Source: Lentisphaeria bacterium (GTDB lineage: Bacteria > Verrucomicrobiota > Lentisphaeria > Victivallales > UBA1829). From it: a DNA stretch of 53,588 nt. A program made the position numbers and the translations under genes. The stretch spans positions 1 to 53,588 of the forward strand of contig JAGCTY010000017.1 of NCBI GenBank assembly GCA_017963105.1, written 5' to 3'. Of this stretch, positions 37,270-47,800 are shown in pieces (positions within the stretch are counted from its first letter, which is position 1; every line of letters begins with the position of its first letter). The notes below the pieces were generated by a model, which worked only from the letters and a program-made list of their open reading frames with translations, was not told the DNA's origin and did no database searches.

Positions 37270-38364
37270 TTATGCGTTCCCGGCCGGCAGAGGTCCGAAG
37301 ATATCGATCGCGATCTCGTCCAGCTGTCGCTTTATGACTTCAAAATCGCAGTCCAGGTCCAGCGTCTTCGCTTCGATTTGATTCCCGCCGATGTTGCATT
37401 TGCATTTCGGCACATCCAGTTCATTCGTTTTCGCATACAGGAGCAATCCGGAAACGTTGCCCGTCGCTTCGCGGTCCATGTTTTTCACATAAGCGAAAAT
37501 CTGGTACAGATTCGCGGACGGCAGTTTCTTTTGAGCATTCTGACGGGATGCTTTCAGGATATGTCCGTAATATTTCGCGTCGATGATCAGGGTCTTCCCG
37601 TCTTTTCGAAGCGTGATGTCCGTTTTCATGTCGGGGATCTGCTCCCTGCCGGCTACCTCGCCCTGAAAATCCCATCTGACCTGTGTATGGGCCGGATTCA
37701 GGTCGGGCCGGGTCCTCCTGTAGTATTCGAGAATGAAGTTCTCGTAAACCCACGGCATGTTTTTCTCCTCGAATTGCGCCAGCCTGCATTCGCCGCGGTC
37801 CGTGGTCTGCACCATTCCTTTCAGGATCATTTCGCAGATATGGATCAGCATTTTGTAGTTCCGGTTGTTCCGCTCGAAGCGGAGCCGGTTCCGCGGGATT
37901 TTGAGTTCCGGCAGCTCGCCGACCCCGTCGAAAAACACAAGATTCTTCTTCAAATCCGTTTTTTGTGCCTGTTCGACGCCCGCGGTCCGGAGCAGCGCTT
38001 TCATGGTCGTCTTCAAAACACGGTTGTGAAGGCTGTCCTCCAGCAGTTCGTCGAACTCGCATGCCGCTTTCGGATTCCGCCGGATGCGGTTGCGGATGGT
38101 GGCGGGCAGATCGAGTTTGCCGCGGATGACCGGCATCGTCTCGTGCTTTTCGACATATTCCCGGTGCAGGCCCTGTTTGATCTGCTGTGCAACCCCGATG
38201 GCGAGGATCGCCGCCAGAAGATTCTCAGCGTTTTCAAACCTGGCCGATGCGGCTTTCTCGTATTTTGTCTGCTCAAGAAAGCGGAACGCGTAGGTCAGCA
38301 TGTAGTAGACGTTCCTGATGACGATCCTGCTTTTATCCTCCGTCCCGGACATCATACTCTCCAT
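37270..38364 (-). CDS. mcrC: McrC-like nuclease subunit of a McrBC-type restriction system
   Basis: This 364-aa protein is the nuclease partner of McrB in modification-dependent (type IV-like) restriction. The C-terminal PD-(D/E)xK fold is intact, with E208 in WVYENF, D249 in MKTDI and D262/K264 in IIDAKYY. The N-terminal part (RNVYYMLTYAF) is typical of the McrC family. It lies 12 nt after mcrB. Several close ATGs (38364, 38355, 38352) are possible and the exact start is uncertain. Confidence 0.85.
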   Translation of the reverse strand: MESMMSGTEDKSRIVIRNVYYMLTYAFRFLEQTKYEKAASARFENAENLLAAILAIGVAQQIKQGLHREYVEKHETMPVIRGKLDLPATIRNRIRRNPKAACEFDELLEDSLHNRVLKTTMKALLRTAGVEQAQKTDLKKNLVFFDGVGELPELKIPRNRLRFERNNRNYKMLIHICEMILKGMVQTTDRGECRLAQFEEKNMPWVYENFILEYYRRTRPDLNPAHTQVRWDFQGEVAGREQIPDMKTDITLRKDGKTLIIDAKYYGHILKASRQNAQKKLPSANLYQIFAYVKNMDREATGNVSGLLLYAKTNELDVPKCKCNIGGNQIEAKTLDLDCDFEVIKRQLDEIAIDIFGPLPAGNA

Positions 38365-38376
38365 ACAGCCGTTCCG

Positions 38377-40488
38377 TTACTGTTCCGCCTGGTCCGAACC
38401 GCCGGAAACGGCCGATGCCCGAGGTGGCGCAGATGACTCATCCGCCTCTGAACCGAGACACTTTTCGAGGTCGTCCCGCCATTGTTTCCATTTGGACGGC
38501 TCATCGAACCAGTATTCCTGGAGCAGGGGGATGATCTCGTACTTGACGATCCGTTTCATCCAGTCCCCGGAGACTTCGTCCGGTTTTCTGTTGCAGAAAT
38601 AGCTGTGTCCGATCCGGAACCCGGAACCGAGGGCAGGGTCTTTTTCAATGCTGTCATTCAGGTCCTGGATCGTTTTGATCAGCTTGTCGAACTTCGCGCT
38701 GCCGATACTCCTTTGATACGCCCTGAATCCCTCGGAATCGAACGCCGGTTTCATTTCGAAGAAGCTGAATCTCCGGCGCAGGGCATAGTCGATCATGGCC
38801 AGGCTGCGGTCTGCCGTGTTCATCATGCCGATGATGTAGACGTTTTCGGGGACGAAGAAGCGTTGGGGAATCGCATCGGCAGCTTCTTCCTGTCCGTCGT
38901 TTTCCTCCGGATCATTGCCGTATGCCAGTTCAACCGACCAGTCCTTCCCCCGTTTATCGTTCTCGATCAGCATCAGGAGCTCCCCGAAGATCTTGCTCAT
39001 GTTGCCGCGGTTGATCTCGTCGATGATGAAGAAATACCTGCTGTCCGGATTCCCGGCCGCTTCCCGGCAGAAATTGAGAAAGACTCCGGTCTTCAGTTTG
39101 AACTTGTCTCCTTTCGGGCGGTATCCCATGACAAAATCCTCATATGTGCAATTCTGATGGAACTGCACGAACTCGATTCGGGAATCGTCTTTCTGGCCCA
39201 GGATGGAGTACGCCAGTTTTTTTGCGGCAAACGTCTTGCCGACTCCGGGCGCTCCCTGAAGAATGACGTTCTTTTTGAACAGAAGAAGCTCCTTCAGGTC
39301 ACGGTAATCTGATTTGTCCATGTAGACTTTGTCGTTTTCGAAGAAGTCATGTTCCGTGTACGGCACGGCAAGGTATTGCCTCCAGCCGCCGTCCTGCTCA
39401 AGCGCCTCCCGGAGTTCATTCCGCAGCCGCCAGACGAAGACGCCGGCGGTCTCCTGTTCCGCGTTTTTGCCCAGGTACAGGATCGGCCACCATTTTCTGG
39501 TTTCATCCGCATCCGACCATAACTTGCACTGCGTCTTTTTCCAGATGCGTTTTGCCAGGTTGGAGGACCCGCTGTTGTAGAAATTCGGGTCTTTCCCGTA
39601 TCGTTCGGAAAGCTGTTTGCATGTGGCCTCTCCGCCGTAATCCATCATCCTCGCCATGATCCGCATGCTGTCCGGTGTGAAAACGGAACCGTCCTTCAGC
39701 AGTTCCAGCCACTCCTCGACGCTCAACGGAGAATAATCCTGCGGAAACCATTCGTCGTCAGGTTCTGCATCTTCTGCCGGGGTGGTCTGCCGGTCCTGCG
39801 CTTTGCCGTAGCGTTTCGCCAGATAGTAGGCGACGTCGATCGCGGTTGTAACATATTCGGGGTCCGGGTAACAATCCGGATTGCGGTTCACGGCGTCCCG
39901 GATCAGGCCGCAGACGGATTCGTCGGCTTTGACGGCGGCTCGGATTTCGTCGTACAGCCGGTATCCGCCGATCATACTTTCGATGGAGCCGTCGGCCCTT
40001 GGCGTGAAATCCGAACCCAATTCAGCCGCCGCCGCCTTTACCAGCTGGTACTTGTAAATGAAATATCTGTCCGGATCGTGCAGCCAGAGATAGGTGCTGA
40101 TGGCATTGGTGTTCTGGAAGTGGTTCCACCAGGTGCCGTCGTCGTGCTTTGCCCTCATCTCGTCTGCCGCCACCTGAAACGCTTTCACCCGTTTCGTCAA
40201 ATCCGTCGAGTCGTCGAACAGCGCCCGGAACATTTCGCGGGTGGCCTCGGCGTCGGCCTGAGCAAATCTGCCGATCATTGCCCGGGGATAGGAATGACCG
40301 GAATCCAGCAGGTTGCCGGTCTTTTTCGTGGCTTCCTTGAACATCTCGCCGAAGTTTTCGGCATCGATGTTCCATTTGTCCTTGAAATGCCTGACTGCTT
40401 CCCATTTGTATTCTTCGTCCTTCCAATACGTCGGGAAATCGGTCTTGTACTGCGTCAGGACCTGCCGCATCTTTTCCATGTTAATCAT
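38377..40488 (-). CDS. mcrB: McrB-like AAA+ GTPase with DNA-recognition N-terminus
   Basis: This 703-aa protein couples nucleotide hydrolysis to DNA cleavage by McrC. Residues about 1-230 form a variable recognition region and about 255-380 a linker. The AAA+ motor has Walker A GAPGVGKT (412-419), Walker B FFIIDE (486-491) followed by INRGNMSKIFGELL, and the McrB signature MMNTADRS near 555-562. All motifs are intact. GGAG lies 8 nt before the ATG. No methyltransferase is adjacent, as expected for a type IV system. Confidence 0.88.
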   Translation of the reverse strand: MINMEKMRQVLTQYKTDFPTYWKDEEYKWEAVRHFKDKWNIDAENFGEMFKEATKKTGNLLDSGHSYPRAMIGRFAQADAEATREMFRALFDDSTDLTKRVKAFQVAADEMRAKHDDGTWWNHFQNTNAISTYLWLHDPDRYFIYKYQLVKAAAAELGSDFTPRADGSIESMIGGYRLYDEIRAAVKADESVCGLIRDAVNRNPDCYPDPEYVTTAIDVAYYLAKRYGKAQDRQTTPAEDAEPDDEWFPQDYSPLSVEEWLELLKDGSVFTPDSMRIMARMMDYGGEATCKQLSERYGKDPNFYNSGSSNLAKRIWKKTQCKLWSDADETRKWWPILYLGKNAEQETAGVFVWRLRNELREALEQDGGWRQYLAVPYTEHDFFENDKVYMDKSDYRDLKELLLFKKNVILQGAPGVGKTFAAKKLAYSILGQKDDSRIEFVQFHQNCTYEDFVMGYRPKGDKFKLKTGVFLNFCREAAGNPDSRYFFIIDEINRGNMSKIFGELLMLIENDKRGKDWSVELAYGNDPEENDGQEEAADAIPQRFFVPENVYIIGMMNTADRSLAMIDYALRRRFSFFEMKPAFDSEGFRAYQRSIGSAKFDKLIKTIQDLNDSIEKDPALGSGFRIGHSYFCNRKPDEVSGDWMKRIVKYEIIPLLQEYWFDEPSKWKQWRDDLEKCLGSEADESSAPPRASAVSGGSDQAEQ

Positions 40489-40561
40489 TTGGGGGGCTCC
40501 GGTCTGTTAACTTGAATTTGGGTGCCTGTTCATTCGGGGATGGTTTTGTGTTCGGCACGCG

Positions 40562-41464
40562 TTATTTCTTCCGCTGGGCGAAAAGCCAGTCGAGCGTGGC
40601 GTAGTCGTTGTAGCAGACGTCCCATGCGTTGTGCGCGATCAGCGGGTATTCGCGGTAGCTGCACTGCGTGTTGCCGGCCTCCTGCAGGAACTTGAAGAAG
40701 TCGCGCGTGAGCTCGGTGCGGACCGTCTCGTCGTAGTCGCCCTGATACAGCGCGATCGGCATGTCTTTCAGGCGTTCCGCCTCCTCGCGCGTGCCGCCGC
40801 AGCAGATCGCCACGCACGCTGCGAACAGATCGGGATTGCGCCCCGCGAGCTCGACCGTGCCGTGTCCGCCCATGGAGAACCCGGTCACGTAGATGCGCGC
40901 GGGATCGGCGTCGAACTCCTTCATCTTCGCGTGCACCAGCTTCGGCAGGTTGGCGAATACGCTTTCCGGGCGGATGATGCCGTCGCCGCCGCGCTGGACG
41001 TTGTTTCCCCAGCCCTCGGTCGCCGGGCACTGCGGCGCCAGCAGGACGACCTTCGTGTCCTTGTGGGCGAGGATGTAGGAGACGATCTCGGCGAACCCGT
41101 AGCGCAGATGCGATTTGTTGTCGCTGCCGCGTTCGCCCACGCCGTGCAGGAAGACCAGCACGGTCGGCTTGCCCGGCGCGTCCATGTTGTACGTCCCCTC
41201 GCAGTAGTTGATCTTGATGCCGTCGGCGTCGAACGTCTTCGCGGTCACGCGGGTGTTCCGGAAGATGGCGTCGTCCTTCTGCTGCTGCGTGGCGCCGTTC
41301 GGCAGCAGCGGGAAGAGCGGCTGTTCCTGGCCGGGAGCGTAGGCGTTGACGGGTCTGTTGTACTGGTCCGGGCAGGAACCGCCCTCGCCGCAGCAGCACG
41401 AGGCGAGCATGGCAGAGGCGGAAAGACAGACGATGGAACCGATGAGCTTGATCGAATGGCGCAT
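40562..41464 (-). CDS. Lipoprotein alpha/beta hydrolase
   Basis: This 300-aa protein has a signal peptide with lipobox LASC (Cys23), followed by further cysteines (CCCGEGGSC). The alpha/beta hydrolase fold shows VFLHGVGERG (oxyanion region), nucleophile GFSMGG (about residues 195-200), Asp in GDYDETV and His in IAHNAWD, a full triad. It is similar to esterase/phospholipase or polyhydroxybutyrate-depolymerase-like enzymes and probably acts on the cell surface. It lies 73 nt upstream of mcrB on the same strand and has its own promoter, so it may feed transcription into mcrBC. Confidence 0.8.
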   Translation of the reverse strand: MRHSIKLIGSIVCLSASAMLASCCCGEGGSCPDQYNRPVNAYAPGQEQPLFPLLPNGATQQQKDDAIFRNTRVTAKTFDADGIKINYCEGTYNMDAPGKPTVLVFLHGVGERGSDNKSHLRYGFAEIVSYILAHKDTKVVLLAPQCPATEGWGNNVQRGGDGIIRPESVFANLPKLVHAKMKEFDADPARIYVTGFSMGGHGTVELAGRNPDLFAACVAICCGGTREEAERLKDMPIALYQGDYDETVRTELTRDFFKFLQEAGNTQCSYREYPLIAHNAWDVCYNDYATLDWLFAQRKK

Positions 41465-41597
41465 AATGGTCTCCTTCAGGTAAAAAACGGCTGAGCCGGA
41501 TGAAGAATGAGAACGGGAACCTCCGGCAATTCGTTTTTGACGGATGGTCCGGCTGATTTCGGCTGAGAATCGCCGAATGCGATTCTTCCGATGCTGT

Positions 41598-41625
41598 AAA
41601 ATAGCCGTCCAATCGCTTTTTTCAA
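41598..41625 (-). promoter_or_regulatory. Promoter upstream of the hydrolase and mcrBC
   Basis: On the minus strand TTGAAA (41625-41620), 16 nt, TATTTT (41603-41598). The leader of about 127 nt contains a perfect 8-bp hairpin AGAATCGC/GCGATTCT at 41566-41586. No separate strong promoter was found in front of mcrB. Confidence 0.55.
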
Positions 41626-41758
41626 GTCATAAAAACCGAAAAAAGCTGTTCGAACTGATTATTTGCCGCTTTTTCCGGCAGCATCATGTCGCTTCGGATA
41701 TGACCGGTCGAAATGACCTCTGTTCGGGATGCGGGCGACAGGAAACAGGTGGGAAAGC

Positions 41759-43069
41759 TCATTGGCTGACCCACATCTGAAGCAGCTGAAGGAATCCGAC
41801 AAGGATGCCGAGCAGAAAACCCAGGACCTGGATTGCTCCCAGATGCTGGGCCGCGATGTTGTTGATCATTTTGTGGAAGCTCCGTACATCCTGCGCATTG
41901 ATGGCATCCTCGATTCGCTGGGCAAGTTTCAGGTTGTCGATGATCTGCTGTTTGTGATCCCTGACGAAAGCGACGAGGCCGTCACGGGCGCCCGGCAGCA
42001 TCTTCTTTTCGAACCATTGCCACAACTCCTTGGAGTCAAGCGCATTCTGTGCAAAAACCGGCAGCGCCGTATGAAGATACTTCGTCAGAAACTCTTTCAG
42101 GGACTTCTTCGCGTCATTCGAAAAACTTCCCAGTTTCACCTCCGCTTCGGGAGACTGAAGCCATTCGTTCAGTTTTTTTCCGACATTCACCATTTTGCCG
42201 CAAATCATTTTCTGGGTTTCCGGCGCTCCGAGCCAGTCCCTGATCATAGCTTGCATGCTTTCCCGGTTCGCGAAGAAGGAAATGACCAGCTGCACGACCT
42301 GGTCTTTGAACAGCGGAATGAAACTGAGTTTCTGGTTCAGATAAGTCCTCAGTTTGCCCTGGATGGCGGTTGTCAGTTCGGTCGCATTTTCCTGACAGAC
42401 TTTAACGATATATCCCGCAATGGCATTTCGGGTTTCTTCGCTCTCCAGACGCGGCTTCAGCTCTTTTTCCCAGAAACTCTTGATGTTGTCGGGCGTGATC
42501 TGCTTGTCTATTTCTTTGACCAACGTCTTTTCTATTTCCGGGATCAGGAAATCCACAATGCTTTTCTGGTGCAGCAGAAGGAAATCCTGAATCTGTATCC
42601 TGATTTTTTTGATGACATCCGGGTCACTCAGGAACGCGATCAGTTTTTCGGATATTTCATCCGCCAGACGGTCCGGAGAGAGCAGTTTGTTCCCCACCTC
42701 GTCCCCCATTTTGTGCGCAACCGCCGACTTGTTCCGCGGGATCATCCCCTGGGGCCAGACCACCAGCCATTTTACGGGGTCATACGGGCGGAACAGCATC
42801 ATGATGGCCAGCCAGTTCGTCAGATACCCCACGGCACCCGCCAGGAGGATCGGCGAAGCATACCGCAGCCACCAGTTCGGGATCAGGGACCCGCAATTGA
42901 CCATGAAAAGGATCAGCTGGACGAGCAGCAGAAAGATGGCCATCAGGCTGGCCGGGAAACAGAAAATCTCAAGCAGGGCGAAAACGCGCTGGCTTCTTGT
43001 CGATTCCGGCTTTTTCACAATCGCCCAGCGCGTTTGGAATTCCGAGAACAATGTCGTCATGATATTCAT
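41759..43069 (-). CDS. DUF445 family membrane protein
   Basis: This 436-aa protein has two or three N-terminal membrane helices (residues about 30-85, with GAVGYLTNWLAIMMLF typical of DUF445). A long helical cytoplasmic middle and one C-terminal membrane helix (about 412-432) follow. DUF445/YheB-type proteins are of unknown function in the envelope. The ATG at 43069 has AGGAAA about 10 nt upstream and begins 2 nt after the coiled-coil gene, so it is the last gene of the dynamin operon. Confidence 0.8.
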   Translation of the reverse strand: MNIMTTLFSEFQTRWAIVKKPESTRSQRVFALLEIFCFPASLMAIFLLLVQLILFMVNCGSLIPNWWLRYASPILLAGAVGYLTNWLAIMMLFRPYDPVKWLVVWPQGMIPRNKSAVAHKMGDEVGNKLLSPDRLADEISEKLIAFLSDPDVIKKIRIQIQDFLLLHQKSIVDFLIPEIEKTLVKEIDKQITPDNIKSFWEKELKPRLESEETRNAIAGYIVKVCQENATELTTAIQGKLRTYLNQKLSFIPLFKDQVVQLVISFFANRESMQAMIRDWLGAPETQKMICGKMVNVGKKLNEWLQSPEAEVKLGSFSNDAKKSLKEFLTKYLHTALPVFAQNALDSKELWQWFEKKMLPGARDGLVAFVRDHKQQIIDNLKLAQRIEDAINAQDVRSFHKMINNIAAQHLGAIQVLGFLLGILVGFLQLLQMWVSQ

Positions 43070-43071
43070 AT

Positions 43072-43878
43072 TCAGATCTTTCCTGTGAAAAGCCATTTCA
43101 GTCTTCCCCAGAAGGATTTCTGCAACAGCTGTTTGTAATCCGCCAGCATGATGTCGTAACGGTCGATCAGATTCGAGCATTCCGTCTCCGCTTGTTTCTG
43201 CCGCTCCGAAATCTCGTTGAGAAACTCCTGTTTCCGTTTTGCGTACTCGGCCTCCGTTTTCTGCCGGGCCGACTGAATCCGCTCCTCCGCCTGTTTCTGC
43301 TTTGCGGTCATTTCCTCTGCGAGTTTCAATTGTTTTTCATAACAGCCCGCCGCGTTCCGCTGAAGCGCATTCATTTGGGATTCCGCCTGGTCCAGTTTTG
43401 CGGACAAGGCCTTGCTCTGTTCCGCCGTTCCGGAAATGAGCTTTTCGATTTCGGCCTTCTTCGCGGAAAGATCGGTGCTAAGTTTTTGAAGGAGCGCCAG
43501 ATGCTGATTCAACTGACGCGAAAACTTCCCGAAGAACGGACTGCCCTCGGACAGACCCTTTTCAACGTTCCGGGCAAGCTCCTCCAGTTTCCGGTTGAAT
43601 TGGGCTTCGATTTCCATGAGGCCGCCATCCACTTCCCGGTGGCATTTTGATTCCGTCTCCCGGCACAGCTCGCGCATATCCTCAAAAACCTTGCGCGTTT
43701 CCCGTTTCGTCTCCTTTGCCAGCGCAAGGAAATCCTCCTCGGATGGAACGGAAACCGTTCTCCCCCACAAGGTGTGCTGATGGCAATAATCCTTGGAGGA
43801 ATAACCGATCAGATCGAAGGCTTGCCAGTTTATTTGGTCTTTACTGCTGTCGATCTTACGAATAACCTCAACACTCAT
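43072..43878 (-). CDS. Coiled-coil protein of the dynamin operon
   Basis: This 268-aa protein has an N-terminal region of about 50 residues, then almost continuous coiled coil (residues about 50-240, rich in Glu/Lys/Gln/Ala). It ends in FWGRLKWLFTGKI, a short amphipathic basic-aromatic helix suited to membrane contact. It contains no catalytic motif. It lies 21 nt after the small GTPase gene and 2 nt before DUF445, so it is a likely scaffold or partner of the GTPase. Confidence 0.65.
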   Translation of the reverse strand: MSVEVIRKIDSSKDQINWQAFDLIGYSSKDYCHQHTLWGRTVSVPSEEDFLALAKETKRETRKVFEDMRELCRETESKCHREVDGGLMEIEAQFNRKLEELARNVEKGLSEGSPFFGKFSRQLNQHLALLQKLSTDLSAKKAEIEKLISGTAEQSKALSAKLDQAESQMNALQRNAAGCYEKQLKLAEEMTAKQKQAEERIQSARQKTEAEYAKRKQEFLNEISERQKQAETECSNLIDRYDIMLADYKQLLQKSFWGRLKWLFTGKI

Positions 43879-43899
43879 AAAAAAATCTCCCGGTCAGTA

Positions 43900-44832
43900 T
43901 CAGTATTTGAATCGTTCAAGCGGTTTTGCGGACCGGCTGCAAATCATTTCCATCGATCTGACGATTTGCATGCACATGTCGTCGAACGCATTGTAGATCG
44001 CGGTCGTCGTATGAACATTTCCGAACATGGTCCCGCCTTCGGTCAGGAACTCCCGCAGAATCCCGATGCGGGAACGTTCCATGAGCTGTTTTTCCGAAAT
44101 GTCCTCTTCCCCCGCGAAGAAAATACGGACGCTCCGTTTCAGGGCCTTCTCTCTTTTTGCCTCGGGAAGCAGGAAGTCATGCCCCCGCTGCTCTGAAATG
44201 GCATACCAGCACCAGGCCGTGTTGATGGCGAACACATCCTCTCCGCACAGGGGAATGCACCGCATCAGCCCCATCTGTTTGATCTGCGCGGACACGTTTT
44301 TGCGCAACAGACAGTTTATCTGCGACGACGGATCCCACTGGACATCCGTGTCCCCGTGCGAATTGAACACGATGAGCACAGGAATGCGGTATTCCGACAG
44401 CTTATACAGGGTCGCGCACTCCGGCTTGTTCAGCGCGCCCCGTGTCCCGCCCAGCACGAAGATGGCGAAATCCAGATCGGCAAAGCCTTTTTCCGCAATC
44501 CGGTCGTCCCGTTCTTCTGCATCGAAACCGGGGGTGTCAATCAGGCTGACGGACTGCAGCAGGGGCGAGGGGAGACCGATCCGGTACACCACATCCGTTT
44601 TTGGGGGGGCGGAGTGTAAGAACTGGTCCATAAACAGATCTTTTTCCCGGGCGCCGCATACTTCCGAAAACCGGACGCGCGGGGAGTAATAGTACTCAAC
44701 GAGATATTTGGTCGTCGAAAGACCGATTCCCGTAACTGCCACCCGATTTTCCAGCAGGCAGTTGATCAAGGTGGATTTCCCCCCCTGAAAACCGCCGATC
44801 AATCCGATTCGCAGTGCCATTTGCCCATTCAT
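43900..44832 (-). CDS. Small dynamin-like GTPase
   Basis: This 310-aa GTPase has P-loop GGFQGGKST (about residues 13-21), a candidate G2 threonine in LSTTKYLVEYYY (about 38-49), G3 DTPGFD (about 100-105) and, in the place of the NKxD motif, FNSHGD (about 156-161). The GxxQxGKST loop is that of the dynamin superfamily. It lacks the long helical stalk of full dynamins, so it may use the coiled-coil protein encoded next to it. The start may be 44832 or the internal ATG 44820. It lies 59 nt after the tandem GTPase gene. Confidence 0.75.
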   Translation of the reverse strand: MNGQMALRIGLIGGFQGGKSTLINCLLENRVAVTGIGLSTTKYLVEYYYSPRVRFSEVCGAREKDLFMDQFLHSAPPKTDVVYRIGLPSPLLQSVSLIDTPGFDAEERDDRIAEKGFADLDFAIFVLGGTRGALNKPECATLYKLSEYRIPVLIVFNSHGDTDVQWDPSSQINCLLRKNVSAQIKQMGLMRCIPLCGEDVFAINTAWCWYAISEQRGHDFLLPEAKREKALKRSVRIFFAGEEDISEKQLMERSRIGILREFLTEGGTMFGNVHTTTAIYNAFDDMCMQIVRSMEMICSRSAKPLERFKY

Positions 44833-44891
44833 CCGCTTCCATGAAATGTCCTCCCGCGGAACAGCCGCTCCGCGGGAGATTGCCCGTTTCC

Positions 44892-47800
44892 TTATTTTAT
44901 TTTCGCGATATCCGCGGCTGACGCGAAATACGGCTTCAGTTCATCCGCGAATGCGGAGACCTGTGCCCATGCGGGATCGATCTGCGTTTCACGGATTGTC
45001 TTGCATTCATCCGCGATCCGCTGCAGATCGCCGATCGCCAGCCTTTCCAATGCCAGAGAATCTTTCACACGTTTTTCCAGATCCTTTTTTTGTTTTTTAA
45101 GAGACTGATCACAACGCGTTTTGAGGCTTTCGACAAATTTGAAAATGATTTCCCTGGCGTTTTCTTTCAGGACAAAGGTCGTCTCGTCCGACCTGAAATA
45201 CTCCGTGACTTTCTGCTGCAGAGGAACTCTGAAAGCCCGCTCCAGTCCGATGGCAAGTTTTTCCTCCAGCCACTGATTGTATTTCTTTCCCAGAAGCACC
45301 AGAGCAACTCCGGCGACAATCATAAAGATTGCGTCGAACAGGAATCCCACGGCAAGAACAAGGATGGCTCCGCCGATGATTGCGGAGACCATGGCCGCCA
45401 CTCTCATGGACAATGCCTTTATGATCTGCGCCTGCACGCTTATTTTGACTTCGCTGTCTCCAATTCTTGAGGTGACCTGCTCTCCATCCAGAGAAGGATT
45501 CCAGCTGAAATCGATCACAAGTCCTTTCAGGAGCGAGTTCCCGCCCTGATACTGGGAATCCCATCTTTCCCGGATGCGCTCCTGAATGTTGTTGAGTTCA
45601 TTCTGATAGGTGCTGTTGAACACCAGGTTGTTGCCTTGGATGAGGTTTGTACACCAGCCTTCGATGGCATTTGTCGTAATGGAATAGATCGAATCCTTGA
45701 TGCTCGACTCAAGGATAGAATGTATTTTACCTTTTTCTTTATCGCAATTATCCGAGTACAAAGACTTTATTCTCTTTTTGGCAACATCATAAACGATCTG
45801 GCACAACGTAGTCGAATGCGTGAACAGGACTTTGATTTTGTCCGTGATGCTGTTGGCGATCGCCGCGGTATTCCGGATGAAAACCTCCTCGACAAAGTTG
45901 TCGGCCAGGCTCTCGGCCAGAACCGGTTTGTCCAGTCCTCCGATCAGAACTTTGACTTCTTCCTGGAATTTTTTCAGTTTAGCCCACGCGGCTTTCACTT
46001 CAGCTTCGCGATCCGTTCTTGTCGTCATGGCGCCATTTTCACGGGCCTGCAGGGCGCCGCTCAGATTCTCGAGCGCATTCGATGCCTTGTCCGTTCCGCC
46101 CTTCACAAGGATCGCTTCCGACTTCTTCGCGACGATGGAGGTTTCGATCCTGTTCACGAGACTTGTGAAATCGGAAACATCGGCCAGCTCATCAGGATTT
46201 GTCACCAGGCCGTTGATCTTTTCGGCATCCGCCTCTTCGAAGGGATCCAGATCAAGATAATGGGCCAGATTCCTGCGGGTCTCTTTCTTCCAGCCCGTTT
46301 TGTCTTCCAGGTATGGGAACGATTTCGCTTCGAACGCCAGAAGGGAATGAAACACCATGATGTCATCCTCGTCGAGGTCGATCCCCCTGCTTTTGATGGA
46401 CGCATGGTCCGCCGGGCGGAACGCTCCTTCCACATGCTTTTTCGCCTTTCTTGCATTGATCGCGAAAAACAGCTTGTGCTCCTGGTTGCTTTGGACAATG
46501 GCGCTCAACGCTTTCAAATCCGCTTCCTGAATCGCCTTCACTCCGCCGAGGAGATACAGAATGGCGTCGGCTTTCCGCATTGCCTCATTCGCGACTTCCG
46601 TATCCCAGGGACCGGCGAACAAACCGGGACAGTCCGTTATGATACATCCGAGGCGTTCGAGGTTTTTGGAATGGATATGGCAGAATGCGCTTGAAAGGAA
46701 GACGAATTGTGTTTCCTCAAGAGAAAAACCCGCATCCCGCGACTGGGCCCACCGCATAAGCCAGTCCACAGGAAATGTCACCATCGTCTGCAATTCCGAA
46801 ACTGTGACCCGCGTTTTCTCTCTGTAGGTATTCAGCTGCTGGTTATTGTAAAAATTCAGGATCAGGGTCGAGATCTGAAGCAGATCCAGCTTCCCCTCTT
46901 CCTTCGGGTCATAGGCCTTGCGATTGCTTTCATAGATATCCCATTCCCTGTCGATGCACTCCCGTGCAATCGCAAAAATTTCGGGGGTCTTGAGCGTTGC
47001 CACAAGATTGTTCTCCGAATCATAGAATTTCGAACGGCGTTCGGGGTGTTCGACAAAGGAATACTCTATGAAGTTCATCATGGTCTGCAGCAGTTCGCGA
47101 TCGGTTTTCCAGAAAACATCGACATACTCCTCTTTATTTTCCGGAATGGACATGGCGGAGATCTTTGTGGCGCTGGTCTTGATCCCGATTCCCATGGGGG
47201 AGATCGTACGGCCTCCGCAAATCGTATTGAACGTCGTGGATTTTCCGCCCTGAAACTCTCCGACGAGGACAATTTCGAAGCTGTTCCGTTTCAATTTGTC
47301 CACGGCGGCGTTCAGCTCGTCCTTGGTTTCTTCATCAAGTTTGGGACACGTTTTGATGATCCCTTCGAGCAGGGTCATCAGGCCGTTTCGTTTTTCTTCG
47401 TAAATGACGGGGGTCATTTCCTGTTTCATTGTTTGCCTCCTGGGGTGATTTCTTTTGTTGTTGTTTATGTGAAGAAAAGTTTCTATTTTGTCGATAAGGT
47501 TCGGGAAACCGGAAATCTCCATTAGTGCTTCCGGATCCGCCATGAGGGCATCGATTTTTTCCTGGGAGGATGGATCGAAGGGATCCAGATCAAGATATGA
47601 CGCCAAATCGGAACGGACATTTTTTTTCCACCTCATTTTGTCTTCCGTGTATGGAAAGGATTCCGCTTCGAACGCCAGACGGGAATGAAACACCATGATG
47701 TCATCCTCGTCGAGGTCGATCCCCCTGCTTTTGATGGACGCATGGTCCGCCGGGCGGAACACTCCTTCCACATGCTTTTTCGCCTTTCTTGCATTGATCG